Positions 22,190 through 33,879 of a stretch of 64,000 nt of DNA are shown here, one piece after another; position 1 is the first letter of the stretch, and every line of letters starts with the position of its first letter. This stretch comes from Paraspadella gotoi (lineage: Eukaryota > Chaetognatha), in the NCBI GenBank assembly GCA_051294375.1, contig CM119269.1, positions 5,754,050 through 5,818,049 of the forward strand, in the 5' to 3' direction. The notes below the pieces were generated by a model. That model ran no database searches. It was not told where the DNA came from and worked only from the letters and a program-made list of their open reading frames with translations. A program made the position numbers and the translations under genes.

Positions 22190-22380
22190 GGGGTGGGTAA
22201 ATGGTGGGTGGGGTGGTGATGGTCGGTGGGGTTGGTTAAAAAGTGGGTGGGTTGGTGAATGTGGAGGTGGAGTGGTTGAATGGTGGGTTGGGTGGTGATG
22301 GTGTGGTGGGGTGGCGAGTGGCGGGTGGGTTATGAATGGTGGGTGGGTGGTGAGTGGTGGTTCGAGGGTCGGCGAGGGAT
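22190..22380. repeat. G-rich minisatellite (GGTGGGT-type)
   Basis: Irregular units of GGTGGGTGGGGTGGTGATGG type on the plus strand. Copies lie at +2539 and +7664. The G runs are compatible with G-quadruplex formation (inference). Confidence 0.8.
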
Positions 22381-22740
22381 GGCGACGAGTGGTCGTATGG
22401 CTCACTATAGGTGAGGCCAGGTCGTGTTTGTAACGGCAGATTGCTATGTTTATTTTATTTAAGGCTTGGTTTATATTTTGAGATATTTAAAAGTTGAGTG
22501 GTGGGCATAAGTCGATTTGTGCAGAGTGAGTGGGGTCGTTTTAAACATTTGCTCTTCGGACTTTGGATGAATTATCTAAGTATGATTAAGGAGTATGGAG
22601 TGGGTATGATGAAACGATACTTGTGGAGTCGTTTTTCGTCACGGAAGTGAAAAAATTGGAAAAAGTTGGTGTCTAGCTTAAAGCCAAAATGGTTTGGGTT
22701 TAATTTATCATGGATAAACTTTAATTTTAAATAAATTTAT

Positions 22741-22999
22741 GAAATTGGTAGCAAACCAATATTAAAAATTATCGCATTCATTTATTGAAAATAGTGGCCT
22801 ATTTGCCCCTGACTTGGGACAGGCTTTGGTGGTTTTAATGGCCTCCAGTCACTCTTACAAAGATAAGACCATAGCAGGTGACCCTGCAAAGCTTCAATTA
22901 AGACTTCTCTGCACAAAGTCTCGTTTATTCACAGTCCCAGAGTACCTGGCTTTCCCTTATTCAATGAAGTGGTATAATATCAATATTCAAATAATTTAG
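22741..22999 (+). repeat. Dispersed ~240-bp repeat, copy 1 (SINE-like candidate)
   Basis: Starts GAAATTGGTA, includes GCCCCTGACTTGGGACAGGC and ends near GAAGTGGTATAATAT. Other copies are at 25280, 30428, 53341, 56517 and 62857 (plus) and 61620-61860 (minus). This copy has TGGCCTATTTG, matching the pol III A-box consensus TRGYNNANNNG. The copy at 53341 has GGTTCAACTCC, matching the B-box GGTTCRANNCC. A tRNA-derived SINE is a hypothesis only. Confidence 0.6.
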
Positions 23000-23153
23000 A
23001 GATCCAAAATGCGGATCATTTAACTTTCTTCTCTCAGTTGGGCTCAGTTGGCTTTTTTTTTTTTCTCTGCTTATTTTTCATTTTATTTACTGTACTTTGG
23101 AATCGTGACGGGCGTCCCATTTTTTCGGTCGACGCAAAAGTAGTGTTGGTCAT

Positions 23154-23235
23154 TCTTCGCGCCATTTGTACTGTGCGGTCCTCCTCCCAGAAATTGCGCC
23201 ATTGTTCCACTAGTTCGTGCTTTCCGCGCCAACGT
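23154..23235 (+). promoter_or_regulatory. Cluster of E2F-like sites
   Basis: CTTCGCGCCA, ATTGCGCCAT and TTTCCGCGCCAA lie within 80 bases. The last matches the E2F consensus TTTSSCGC closely. It repeats at +2539 and in degenerate tandem form near 30780-31020. No gene is recognised beside it, so function is unproven. Confidence 0.25.
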
Positions 23236-23294
23236 CGCCATAATAACGCTGGTTATCACGATTTTTTATATCTGACGTTGTTTACGGGGCGAAA

Positions 23295-23326
<32 letters not shown>

Positions 23327-23744
23327 TGAGAGAGAGAGTAGAGAAGAGGAGAGAAAGAGAGAGAGAGAGGAGAGAGTAACCGACGGTCAGTGGATGTCTG
23401 TTTTGGTCCTTTTGTTGTATATGCGTTCAATGCAGTGATGTCATTCATAGGGAATTGAACGAATTGGATCAGGCTGTTCAATCTGCGCTGTGAGTCACCA
23501 GGATCGAAAGTTTGTAAAGAAATCAGAATGCAAAATAAAAACCGCGTGTTTTTTTTGTTCCGCGAGTAATTCTCTAGAGTCGATGCTTTTTTTTTTTTTT
23601 TTTTTTTTTTTCCTTCATGACAAAGGAATTTTATCTCGATTGAGAAGCGACAAACTGAAACGGTGAAACCGGAGAAGAGGAAAATCCTGGGAGGGCAATG
23701 CGAGGCAGAAGTAGGGCAANNNNNNNNNNNNNNNNNNNNNNNNN

Positions 23745-23781
<37 letters not shown>

Positions 23782-24179
23782 TTCTATCTTTCTATGTAAA
23801 TCATTGGCGATGCAAACTCCGTCCTTGGCGGACAGAGGAAAGAGGGATTGAGAGCGACGGGATTCTTTTCTCTCTCTCGGTGTCTCAAGCTCTCTCGTCT
23901 CTCGCTCTCTGTCTTTCTTTAGTCTTTCTTTGTTTCTCTCTCTCTTTCTCTCTCTCTCTCGTCTCTCGCTCTCTGTCTTTCTTTAGTCTTTCTGCCATTT
24001 CTTTGTTTCTGTGCGTGTGTAAAATAGTGTGTGTGTGTGTGGTGTTTTGTTTGTTTCGTTTCCGCTATCTATTGTGTCTGCTCGATCTCAATATCGCTGG
24101 ATCTCTCGTTCTCCTCTTTTTCGACTCTTCCTTTTTCCCCCCTCTCTTTCTCTTCTTCTCTCTCTCGACTCTCTCTCAG

Positions 24180-24211
<32 letters not shown>

Positions 24212-25833
24212 GTTATTTCCATCTCTCCTCGTAATAAGTCTTGGCCCTCTTAGTTGTACGCTTCTGTGTTCTTCTTTCTCTCCTAACTATCTCCTGGGCT
24301 CTCTGTCTTTCCACTAGTCCTGGAGTGGAGAATATTTGCTGAATCTGTCTGAGTAATTCTGTCTGTCTTCTCATATTCTCGTATGAAGAAGTCACGGCTA
24401 CTCGTTCCTTCTCTCTCTTTTTCCTCCTCCTCTCTCCGTGTCTTTTAGTCTTCTACTCCAGCATCGTCTCTCTCTCTCTCCTCTCTCTCTTCTTCTCCTC
24501 TCTCTCTTCTCGTCTCTCCTCTCTCTTTTCTTTTCCTCTTCGTCTCTTTTTCTTTTATCTGCTCTCTCTCTCTCTCCCTCGCTATTTTTTGATTGCTTTT
24601 TTTTTCTTAGCTGGCTGCTCTGGACTACTAAACTCAAAGCCGAAGGGCGAAGGAGGAAAGACGCTCCACTGGCCCCTCCCCTGCGCGTTTCTTCTCTTTC
24701 ACTGGAAAGAGGAAGATTAAGAGGAACCGGGGTGGGTAAATGGTGGGTGGGGTGGTGATGGTCGGTGGGGTTGGTTAAAAAGTGGGTGGGTTGGTGAATG
24801 TGGAGGTGGAGTGGTTGAATGGTGGGTTGGGTGGTGATGGTGTGGTGGGGTGGCGAGTGGCGGGTGGGTTATGAATGGTGGGTGGGTGGTGAGTGGTGGT
24901 TCGAGGGTCGGCGAGGGATGGCGACGAGTGGTCGTATGGCTCACTATAGGTGAGGCCAGGTCGTGTTTGTAACGGCAGATTGCTATGTTTATTTTATTTA
25001 AGGCTTGGTTTATATTTTGAGATATTTAAAAGTTGAGTGGTGGGCATAAGTCGATTTGTGCAGAGTGAGTGGGGTCGTTTTAAACATTTGCTCTTCGGAC
25101 TTTGGATGAATTATCTAAGTATGATTAAGGAGTATGGAGTGGGTATGATGAAACGATACTTGTGGAGTCGTTTTTCGTCACGGAAGTGAAAAAATTGGAA
25201 AAAGTTGGTGTCTAGCTTAAAGCCAAAATGGTTTGGGTTTAATTTATCATGGATAAACTTTAATTTTAAATAAATTTATGAAATTGGTAGCAAACCAATA
25301 TTAAAAATTATCGCATTCATTTATTGAAAATAGTGGCCTATTTGCCCCTGACTTGGGACAGGCTTTGGTGGTTTTAATGGCCTCCAGTCACTCTTACAAA
25401 GATAAGACCATAGCAGGTGACCCTGCAAAGCTTCAATTAAGACTTCTCTGCACAAAGTCTCGTTTATTCACAGTCCCAGAGTACCTGGCTTTCCCTTATT
25501 CAATGAAGTGGTATAATATCAATATTCAAATAATTTAGAGATCCAAAATGCGGATCATTTAACTTTCTTCTCTCAGTTGGGCTCAGTTGGCTTTTTTTTT
25601 TTTCTCTGCTTATTTTTCATTTTATTTACTGTACTTTGGAATCGTGACGGGCGTCCCATTTTTTCGGTCGACGCAAAAGTAGTGTTGGTCATTCTTCGCG
25701 CCATTTGTACTGTGCGGTCCTCCTCCCAGAAATTGCGCCATTGTTCCACTAGTTCGTGCTTTCCGCGCCAACGTCGCCATAATAACGCTGGTTATCACGA
25801 TTTTTTATATCTGACGTTGTTTACGGGGCGAAA

Positions 25834-25865
<32 letters not shown>

Positions 25866-26258
25866 TGAGAGAGAGAGTAGAGAAGAGGAGAGAAAGAGAG
25901 AGAGAGAGGAGAGAGTAACCGACGGTCAGTGGATGTCTGTTTTGGTCCTTTTGTTGTATATGCGTTCAATGCAGTGATGTCATTCATAGGGAATTGAACG
26001 AATTGGATCAGGCTGTTCAATCTGCGCTGTGAGTCACCAGGATCGAAAGTTTGTAAAGAAATCAGAATGCAAAATAAAAACCGCGTGTTTTTTTTGTTCC
26101 GCGAGTAATTCTCTAGAGTCGATGCTTTTTTTTTTTTTTTTTTTTTTTTTCCTTCATGACAAAGGAATTTTATCTCGATTGAGAAGCGACAAACTGAAAC
26201 GGTGAAACCGGAGAAGAGGAAAATCCTGGGAGGGCAATGCGAGGCAGAAGTAGGGCAA
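23745..26258. repeat. CT-rich segmental repeat, copy B
   Basis: From about 24000 the ORF translations and the bases I compared are identical to copy A shifted by 2539 bases, up to the point where both stop at a 25-N gap with the same sequence AGTAGGGCAA. The first ~250 bases are a rearranged version of the corresponding copy A region. Confidence 0.92.
25280..25538 (+). repeat. Dispersed ~240-bp repeat, copy 2
   Basis: Same as the copy at 22741-22999 because it lies inside the duplicated block. Confidence 0.7.
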
Positions 26259-26283
26259 NNNNNNNNNNNNNNNNNNNNNNNNN

Positions 26284-28619
26284 TCAAGCCGAAGGGCGAA
26301 GGAGGAAGACGCTAATCACTGGCCCCGCGCGTTTCTCTTTCAACTTGGAAAGAGGAAGATAAAGGAACCGGGAAAAAGAGAGAGATAAGCAGATGATTCA
26401 ATTCCCGAACCTCGATAGAGAAAGGAGAAGAGAGAAGAATGAAGAGAGGAAGGGAAAAAAATGTTAGAAAAGGAGCAGGGAAGAGATGAACGGAAGAGTG
26501 GTGGTGGGGATGGAGAAGATGAGGAGGAGGAGAGAAGGAGGAAGGAAGGAGAGAGATGAAGAATTGCAGGAAAGATGTAGAAGCTAGAGAGAGAGAGAGA
26601 AGTATGGAAGAGAGATAGTGGGAAAAGGTGAGAAAGCGGGTAGGAAGAGAATGGCGAGAGGATATGGGAAGACGAGAGTGTGTGGCAGGATGTAGATGGA
26701 AGGAGAGTACTTAGTGTAGATTAGGTAGAAAGATGCCGGCAGGAAAGATAGGACACAGTAGAATGCCTGCTGTGCGGGTCACGGGTGCTTAGAGAAATCA
26801 GAGGAAGAATATGCAGTCGATCAATGTCTGGGCACAACGCCACAGGGAAAAGAGACTAGGAATGTGGGAAGAGAAAAGTTATGAGAGACGGGTGGTTGTG
26901 AAAAACGGGTGGTCAACCGGTTTGCATGTATAATAATAATTGGATGTGGGAGACGCAGAAATGTGATGTGGTAGGGAGCGGTGCAGAGTGGGAGTAGTAT
27001 GTTATTTCTTGCTCTATTTTCAACTTTATCGAGGGTTGTTTTATATAATTATCTATATATTTTTATTATCAGTACGGAGATTATATGTATGGCAATAGTA
27101 CCGGATCACGCTTATTTCGTCAATAACATATTAATTTTTGGTTTCGGCGGGTTTTTTCTTTTTCTTAATGTATTCGAATCTAGGGTCGGGTTTAATTAAT
27201 TATTATTACATATCTTCTCGGATTTTACTAAGTCGATAAGGTTTTTGAGATTTTATAAACATCTGGATGGCTACTCTGGAGTTCTGATCTCATGTTACTA
27301 TTGGTTTCGCTCGTTGTTTGGGTCTCAGTCGGTTTTATGGGTTACCTCTTTCTTTAGTCCCCTTTCTTAATGGTCGGTAGACATCAGCGAAGCTAATAGG
27401 GATCAATATAATAGCTAGGATACATAACGATCTTAACGGTATTGGAATTATTTAGTCTTCATGGATTTTGGTCTTGGTATATATATTTACAATTATGGGA
27501 GAAGTTTTAGATTCTTTATTATTTTTTATAATATAAGTTTCCGTTTATACGGATTATGAAAATAAAACGATTACAATTAATTCTACCTAGGGGTTTAAGA
27601 CTCTTGTATGTTGACTTGTATATTGTATCAGCTCTGGAAAATAGTTTCGGTCGAGACTCTCATTAATATTCGTTTCTAAGCGAGGTCATAAGAACCGGGA
27701 CAGAGAAAGACTGGCTCTCTCGGTATAGAAGTTTTATAACACACCGTTCTGGATTGGCGCAGGGCCTTGGAGGTACGACAAGCGTCGAGATGATGAGTAT
27801 GTGGCAGTTATTAAGTTAGAGGCGGAAATAGAAAAAAAAATTAAGGTTATATTACCCCGGAGTTTCTTTATTTATTTTTATTTGCTAGAGATCGACTTCA
27901 TTCTTTTACATCGTGTCTGGTTCTTATTTTATTATGTTTCGTTGCTTCTTGTAGACGTATGTTGCGCTTGCTCTTCCGTGTGTTCAAGCCGGGCTCGATA
28001 GATTATTAGAGTATGAGACACTTATCCTAATATTTCGGCATTTAAGGATTAGTGCGTCGGCTGATTATGATTATATAGATAGTGGGGAATAATAGAAGGA
28101 GAAAATAAAAAGGTTGGGAGTTAAGAAATATTGTTTATTTGGAATTGCTGGGTTGGTTCAATTATTCACAACTTAGCACTAATTAAAACATAGATACAAA
28201 TTTTGAAATTTCTAAGCGAGATTTGGGAACTGGACAAACAACACATTCTCGTATACGATCTTTTTCAGCGTTTCGAATGGGCAGCGAATAAAAAAAAAAT
28301 CCTCTCGATAATTAGTGAGGAAAATAAAAAATCAATTTTCAGGTGAAGACTAAGAAGTGAAAAACGGAAACGTCATAAGACTCCGCAACCCTTACCACGC
28401 CCCTCGTTTGGCCTGCCCGCCCTCCTCCCTCCTCCGAAAATACAAAGTTAAATAAAAAAGAAAAAAATGCGCGAAAATCGATGCGGTGAAAGCAAAGACG
28501 ATATGAGTCGCCCAGACCTTGGAGCACGTGAGATTTTCGAGATATCACATAAAGTAAAGATGAATATTTGAGCAGACAGTGAAAAAAGAAGTTGGGAAAA
28601 ATATAAAATAGAAATATTA
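26284..28619. other. No gene; purine-rich then AT-rich DNA
   Basis: 26284-26900 is A/G-rich and starts with a noisy version of the CCGAAGGGCGAAGGAGG segment of copy A. 26990-28620 is AT-rich; its start (CTCTATTTTCAACTTTATCG) and its end resemble 19905-20958 with many changes. No coding evidence. Confidence 0.55.
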
Positions 28620-29304
28620 AAGTATAGCGGGTAGAAAGAAAAAAGCACTTCTAGAGAGGAGGACGAGAGTGAGAGAAGAGAGAGAGAGGAGAGAGAGAGG
28701 AGAGAGAGAGAGAGAGAGAGACGAGAGGAGAGAGAGAGATTTTCTTGGCGTTTGATGATGCGTTAACGACGATACAACGCGATAAACATTCACGGTCTAA
28801 TCCATCGCGAGAATCCCAAGCCAAGGACGTGGGCCGCGCGCACGTAGAGAGAGAGAGAGAGAGAGGAGAAGAGTATTTAATTTCTATCTTTCTATGTAAA
28901 AATGTCATGTGAGAGGTCGATAGATGACATGCATAACTACGTCTTGGCGGACAGAGGAAAGAGGGATTGAGAGTCGACGGATTCTTTTCTCTGCGCTCAT
29001 CGAGGGTGTCTGCAAGCTTCTCTCCGTGCTAATCGCCTCTCTGTCTTTCTTAGGTCTTTCTTTTTTCTCTCTCTCTTTCTCTCTCTCTCTCGTCTCTCGC
29101 TCTCTGTCTTTCTTTAGTGCCATTTCTTTGTTTCTGTGCGTGTGTAAAATAGTGTGTGTGTGTGTGGTGTTTTGTTTGTTTCGTTTCCGCTATCTATTGT
29201 GTCTGCTCGATCTCAATATCGCTGGATCTCTCGTTCTCCTCTTTTTCGACTCTTCCTTTTTCCCCCCTCTCTTTCTCTTCTTCTCTCTCTCGACTCTCTC
29301 TCAG

Positions 29305-29336
<32 letters not shown>

Positions 29337-30030
29337 GTTATTTCCATCTCTCCTCGTAATAAGTCTTGGCCCTCTTAGTTGTACGCTTCTGTGTTCTTCT
29401 TTCTCTCCTAACTATCTCCTGGGCTCTCTGTCTTTCCACTAGTCCTGGAGTGGAGAATATTTGCTGAATCTGTCTGAGTAATTCTGTCTGTCTTCTCATA
29501 TTCTCGTATGAAGAAGTCACGGCTACTCGTTCCTTCTCTCTCTTTTTCCTCCTCCTCTCTCCGTGTCTTTTAGTCTTCTACTCCAGCATCGTCTCTCTCT
29601 CTCTCCTCTCTCTCTTCTTCTCCTCTCTCTCTTCTCGTCTCTCCTCTCTCTTTTCTTTTCCTCTTCGTCTCTTTTTCTTTTATCTGCTCTCTCTCTCTCT
29701 CCCTCGCTATTTTTTGATTGCTTTTTTTTTCTTAGCTGGCTGCTCTGGACTACTAAACTCAAAGCCGAAGGGCGAAGGAGGAAAGACGCTCCACTGGCCC
29801 CTCCCCTGCGCGTTTCTTCTCTTTCACTGGAAAGAGGAAGATTAAGAGGAACCGGGGTGGGTAAATGGTGGGTGGGGTGGTGATGGTCGGTGGGGTTGGT
29901 TAAAAAGTGGGTGGGTTGGTGAATGTGGAGGTGGAGTGGTTGAATGGTGGGTTGGGTGGTGATGGTGTGGTGGGGTGGCGAGTGGCGGGTGGGTTATGAA
30001 TGGTGGGTGGGTGGTGAGTGGTGGTTCGAG
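28620..30030. repeat. CT-rich segmental repeat, copy C
   Basis: Matches copy A at a constant offset of 7664 bases from about 28623 to 30030, where it stops at a 25-N gap inside the G-rich minisatellite. Confidence 0.9.
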
Positions 30031-30055
30031 NNNNNNNNNNNNNNNNNNNNNNNNN

Positions 30056-31108
30056 TGGGGTGGTGAAGTGGTGGTCGAGGTCGGCGATGGCGACGAGTGG
30101 GTCGTATGGCTCACTATAGGTGAGGCCAAGTCGTGTTTGGTACGGCTAGATTGCTATGTTTATTTTATTTAAGGCTTGGTTTATATTTTGAGAATATTTA
30201 AAGTTGAGTGGTGGGCATAAGTCGATTTGTCAGAGTGAGTGGTCGTTTTACATTGCTCGACTTGGATGATTATCTTAAGTATGATTAAGTATGGAGTGGT
30301 ATGGAGTGAACGATACTGTGGAGTCGTTTTCGTCACGGAAGTGAAAAATTGGAAAAAGTTGGTTCTAGCTTAAAGCAAAAATGTTTGGTTAATTTATCAG
30401 ATAAACTTTATTTTAAATAAATTTATGAAATTGGTACAACCAATATAAAAATTATCCATTCATTTAATAAATAAGCTATCTTGCCCCTGACTTTGGACAG
30501 GCTTTGGTGGTTTAAGGCCTCCATCACTCTTACAAGATAATGACATAGCAGGTCCCTGCAAGCTTTCAATTAAGACTCTCTCACAGTCTCGTTTATTCAC
30601 TCCCAGAGTACCTGGCTTCCCTATCAATGAAGTGGTATAATATTCAAATATTCAAATATTAGAGAATCACAAATGCGGATCATTTAACTTTCTTCTCAGT
30701 TGGCTTTTTTTTTTCTGCTTATTTCATTTTATTACTGGAATCGTGACGGCGTCCATTTTTCGTCGACCAAAATATGTGGCATTCCTCGCCGCCATTTTAC
30801 TGCGTCTCCCCCAGAAATTGCGCCATTGCTTTCCACTATTTCGTCTTTCCGCCAACGTCGCCACTAATAAACGCTGATTCGATTTTTATTCTGACGTTGA
30901 CGGGGGAAAAAGAGAGAGAGAGAGAGAACCCTAATAAGGAAGAGATCTGCGTTCCCAGAAATTGCGCCATTGCTTTCCACTATTTCGTCTTTCCGCAACG
31001 TCGCACTAATAACGCTATTACGATTTTTAATTCTGACGTTGACGGGGCGAAAAAGAAAGAGAGAGAAGAGAGAGAGAGAGTTANNNNNNNNNNNNNNNNN
31101 NNNNNNNN

Positions 31109-31145
<37 letters not shown>

Positions 31146-31460
31146 TAACGACGTCGTGATTCTGTTTTGTCTTTTGTTTATATGCGTTCAATGCAGATGT
31201 CATTCACTAGGGAATTGAACGAATTGGATCAGGCTGGTCAACGCTGTGAGTCACCAAGGATCGAAGTTTGTAAAGAAATCAATGCAAAATAAAACGCTGC
31301 TTTTTTGTTCGCAGAATCTCTAGAGTCGATGCTCTTTTTTTTTTTCCTTCATCACAAAGGAATTTTTCTCGATTGAGAAGCGACATCGAACGGTGAAACC
31401 GGAGAAGAGGAAAATCCTGGAGGGCATGCGAGGCAGAAAGTAGGGCAATTGAGAGATTTA
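30056..31460. repeat. Indel-rich version of the right half of the CT-rich segmental repeat
   Basis: Follows the order of 22350-23719 but with frequent single-base losses and small rearrangements. A ~140-bp part around the E2F-like sites is tandemly doubled (about 30800-31060). Includes a dispersed repeat copy at 30428-30665 and a 25-N gap at 31084-31108. Confidence 0.8.
30428..30665 (+). repeat. Dispersed ~240-bp repeat, copy 3
   Basis: Starts GAAATTGGTACAACCAATAT and contains GGTGGTTTAAGGCCTCC, whose GGTTTAAGGCC is one base from a pol III B-box. Confidence 0.65.
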
Positions 31461-31492
31461 GACAGAATAAAAAAAAAAGGTTGGATGGAGAG

Positions 31493-31494
<2 letters not shown>

Positions 31495-31562
<68 letters not shown>
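31495..31562. repeat. (GA)n microsatellite
   Basis: About 34 uninterrupted GA units. Confidence 0.97.
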
Positions 31563-31565
<3 letters not shown>

Positions 31566-31789
31566 CTAGACAGAATGCGGAAAAAAAAAAGAAAATGAAT
31601 TTTATATAACTTAACATCGTCGAAATAGAAATATAAGAAAAAAAAATTAACAAAAACATTTTCAGTGGAACAAAAAAATAATAATGAAGAAACAAAAAAG
31701 TAAGAAATTAAAAATTAACTAAAAAACAAAACAAAAAAACAAACAAACAATAAGACCATAAGTCGTTATAATGACAGCGTCATCCTCAA

Positions 31790-31905
31790 ACAGTGACCAC
31801 TCTGTTTGACCCCGAAGGCGCTTGGTCCGAGGGTCACTCTGGAACGTAGGGGTCAGGGTCGAATCGACCCTTTCGGGGTCACGCGCAATTCGTAAAAGGT
31901 CCCTC
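31790..31905. promoter_or_regulatory. Cluster of GGTCA/TGACC half-sites
   Basis: Within about 110 bases there are AGTGACCACT, TTTGACCCCG, GAGGGTCACT, GGGGTCAGGG and CGGGGTCACG. These contain the nuclear-receptor half-site GGTCA in both orientations. A GGGTCGAATCGACCC palindrome lies between them, and another GGGTCA is near 32000. Spacing does not form one standard direct repeat. No adjacent gene is recognised. Confidence 0.25.
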
Positions 31906-32029
31906 CATCGAATCGAACCCCGGGGGCGATTGGTGGAGAGGAAGGGGGGAGGAGAGTAGGGGGGAGAAGGGAGGGGAGGCCGGTTCAAGGTTCCGAGGGT
32001 CAAGCGGAGGCGGTTGTCCTTTGCGCTCG

Positions 32030-32690
32030 ACTCAGTCCAAGAAAAATAGTCTCGCCTTACCTCCCCCCCAACTTCTTTTTTTAAAGATTTTACTTTACTT
32101 TTTATTTATATGTATTCTCTTCTCATTTAACTAATTAGATTTTATTGTCTTTTCTGTTTAAATTACGGAAAGCGAAGGTTTCCCTTCAAATAATCGATGA
32201 GATATTTTAAAATTTTTCGTATTTATCTTCCTTCTTCTCTTTGTTTCTAATTGATAATCTTTCTAATCTTTCTAATCTTGCTAATCCTTCATTCTTCTCT
32301 CATTCTATTTTCTCACCTTTTTTTTATATGCTTATTTTTTTTCACCCTCTTCTTTCTTTCACAATCTTTTTACTCCCCTTTTTTCTTCCTCCAATGGCTT
32401 CTCTTCCATCTCTCACTTCTCACGTGAATCTTTACTCCGTGACCATGGTGACAAGGAGAAGCGTTCGAGCGATGACTGGTGAAGTCGCGTTGCGTGAATT
32501 CCGAAAGCGCGTTTAAAATCAACGTGTGAATGGTATTCATAAATTTATGGCATTCATGGCATTTATGGCATTTATGAATTACATTATTCAAGTATTTTTA
32601 TTAGCCTTTAGTGAATGATATTTATGTATTTACGGCATTCATGGCATTATTGAATTACATTTTTTTTGAGCCTCTTCTAATGATGTTACT
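32030..32690. other. AT/CT-rich DNA without gene; X-box-like site at 32439-32452
   Basis: GTGACCATGGTGAC at 32439-32452 resembles an RFX X-box, and an E-box CACGTG is at 32421-32426. 32535-32665 holds short repeats of GGCATTYATG. No exon recognised. Confidence 0.4.
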
Positions 32691-32699
32691 TCCCCGCCA

Positions 32700-33450
32700 T
32701 CTTTTTTCCTGCTCCAGCGACCAATCTATATCTAATCTCCAACTACGCCCAGCCGCTCCTCTTCCATCATGTCACTTTTCCCGCACTTTTTTCCTGCTCA
32801 CCAGCCGACCAATCTATGCTGCTCCATTCTCCCCAGCCGCTCCTCATCCTATCATGTACTTTCTTTCCCGCATGACTTTTTCTTTTCTGCTCCAAGCGAC
32901 CAAGTTTCTCTCCCTTCTTCCCAGCCGTACTCTCATTCCATCATGTCCTTTTCCCACCGCATCTTTTTTCCTGCTCCAGCGACCATCTATCTCTTCCACT
33001 CTGCCCAGCCGCGTTCCATCTCTCAATGTTCACTATTCCCCCTGCCTTTTTTCTGTCAAGCGCCAATTATCTTCACTAACCAGCCGCTCCTACATGCCAT
33101 NNNNNNNNNNNNNNNNNNNNNNNNNNNNNNNNNNNNNNNNNNNNNNNNNNNNNNNNNNNNNNNNNNNNNNNNNNNNNNNNNNNNNNNNNNNNNNNNNNNN
33201 NNNNNNNNNNNNNNNNNNNNNNNNNNNNNNNNNNNNNNNNNNNNNNNNNNNNNNNNNNNNNNNNNNNNNNNNNNNNNNNNNNNNNNNNNNNNNNNNNNNN
33301 NNNNNNNNNNNNNNNNNNNNNNNNNNNNNNNNNNNNNNNNNNNNCTGTTCCAGCGACAAATCTATCTCTCCACTTCTCCCAACCGCTCCTCATCCCCCCC
33401 TTTTGGCCACTCCTCTTCCTCTCTCCAGCAGTTCTTTTTCTCCGGCGCCA
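32700..33450. repeat. ~80-bp minisatellite interrupted by a 244-N gap (33101-33344)
   Basis: Units contain CCTGCTCCAGCGACCAATCT, then CCCAGCCGCTC and CATCATGTCAYTTTTCCCGC. About five units precede the gap and about one follows it. The long plus-strand ORF across it is a repeat translation joined through Ns. Confidence 0.85.
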
Positions 33451-33499
33451 AAAAGACGAATCCTCTCCAATAACTCGAAGTCGTTGTTGTCGTTGTTGC

Positions 33500-33879
33500 C
33501 GGACGAGAACCGGAAGTAGTTATCGACAACATAAAGGGATGGTTATTTAATAACTTATTATTATCATCGGGTAAAGAATTAAATATGTCATTGCTGCCTG
33601 TTGGTTGAGGAATTTTCCTCTTCACAAATATCCTCACGTCCCGTTATCTTCTACATGAGAAAGAAAAGCGTGTTCAAAATCCCCAGAGCGAAAATTGCGG
33701 GAAAAAATAATTTTTTATCGTCACTCGGAGACGAAAACTGTTCGTTATTGCCAAAGTTAACCAAAACAAAGAACGTTTTGTTGTTTCTTATCGCCGTTAG
33801 AGAAATATATACTAAAGAGGTCCCGGTGAAGCAACGGCGCGTCGCAGGAAACATCGACGGTCAGTGGGCGACCCCCCCT
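33500..33879. other. No gene recognised
   Basis: Ordinary AT-rich sequence between the minisatellite and a duplicated block. Short ORFs are open on both strands without recognisable domains. Confidence 0.5.

Larger units (their letters stand above)
20959..23719. repeat. CT-rich segmental repeat, copy A
   Basis: Contains GA/CT tracts, a TG run, a G-rich minisatellite (22190-22370), one copy of a dispersed ~240-bp repeat (22741-22999), E2F-like sites (23154-23235) and a poly-T tract. From about 21460 to 23719 it recurs at an exact offset of 2539 bases (copy B). From 20959 to 22366 it recurs at an exact offset of 7664 bases (copy C). Ser/Leu-rich ORFs inside are translations of CT repeats. Confidence 0.9.

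Noticed and set aside
32611-33519. 302-residue ORF
   Set aside because: It crosses an 80-bp minisatellite and 244 unknown bases; the repeated peptide is a by-product of the DNA repeat.
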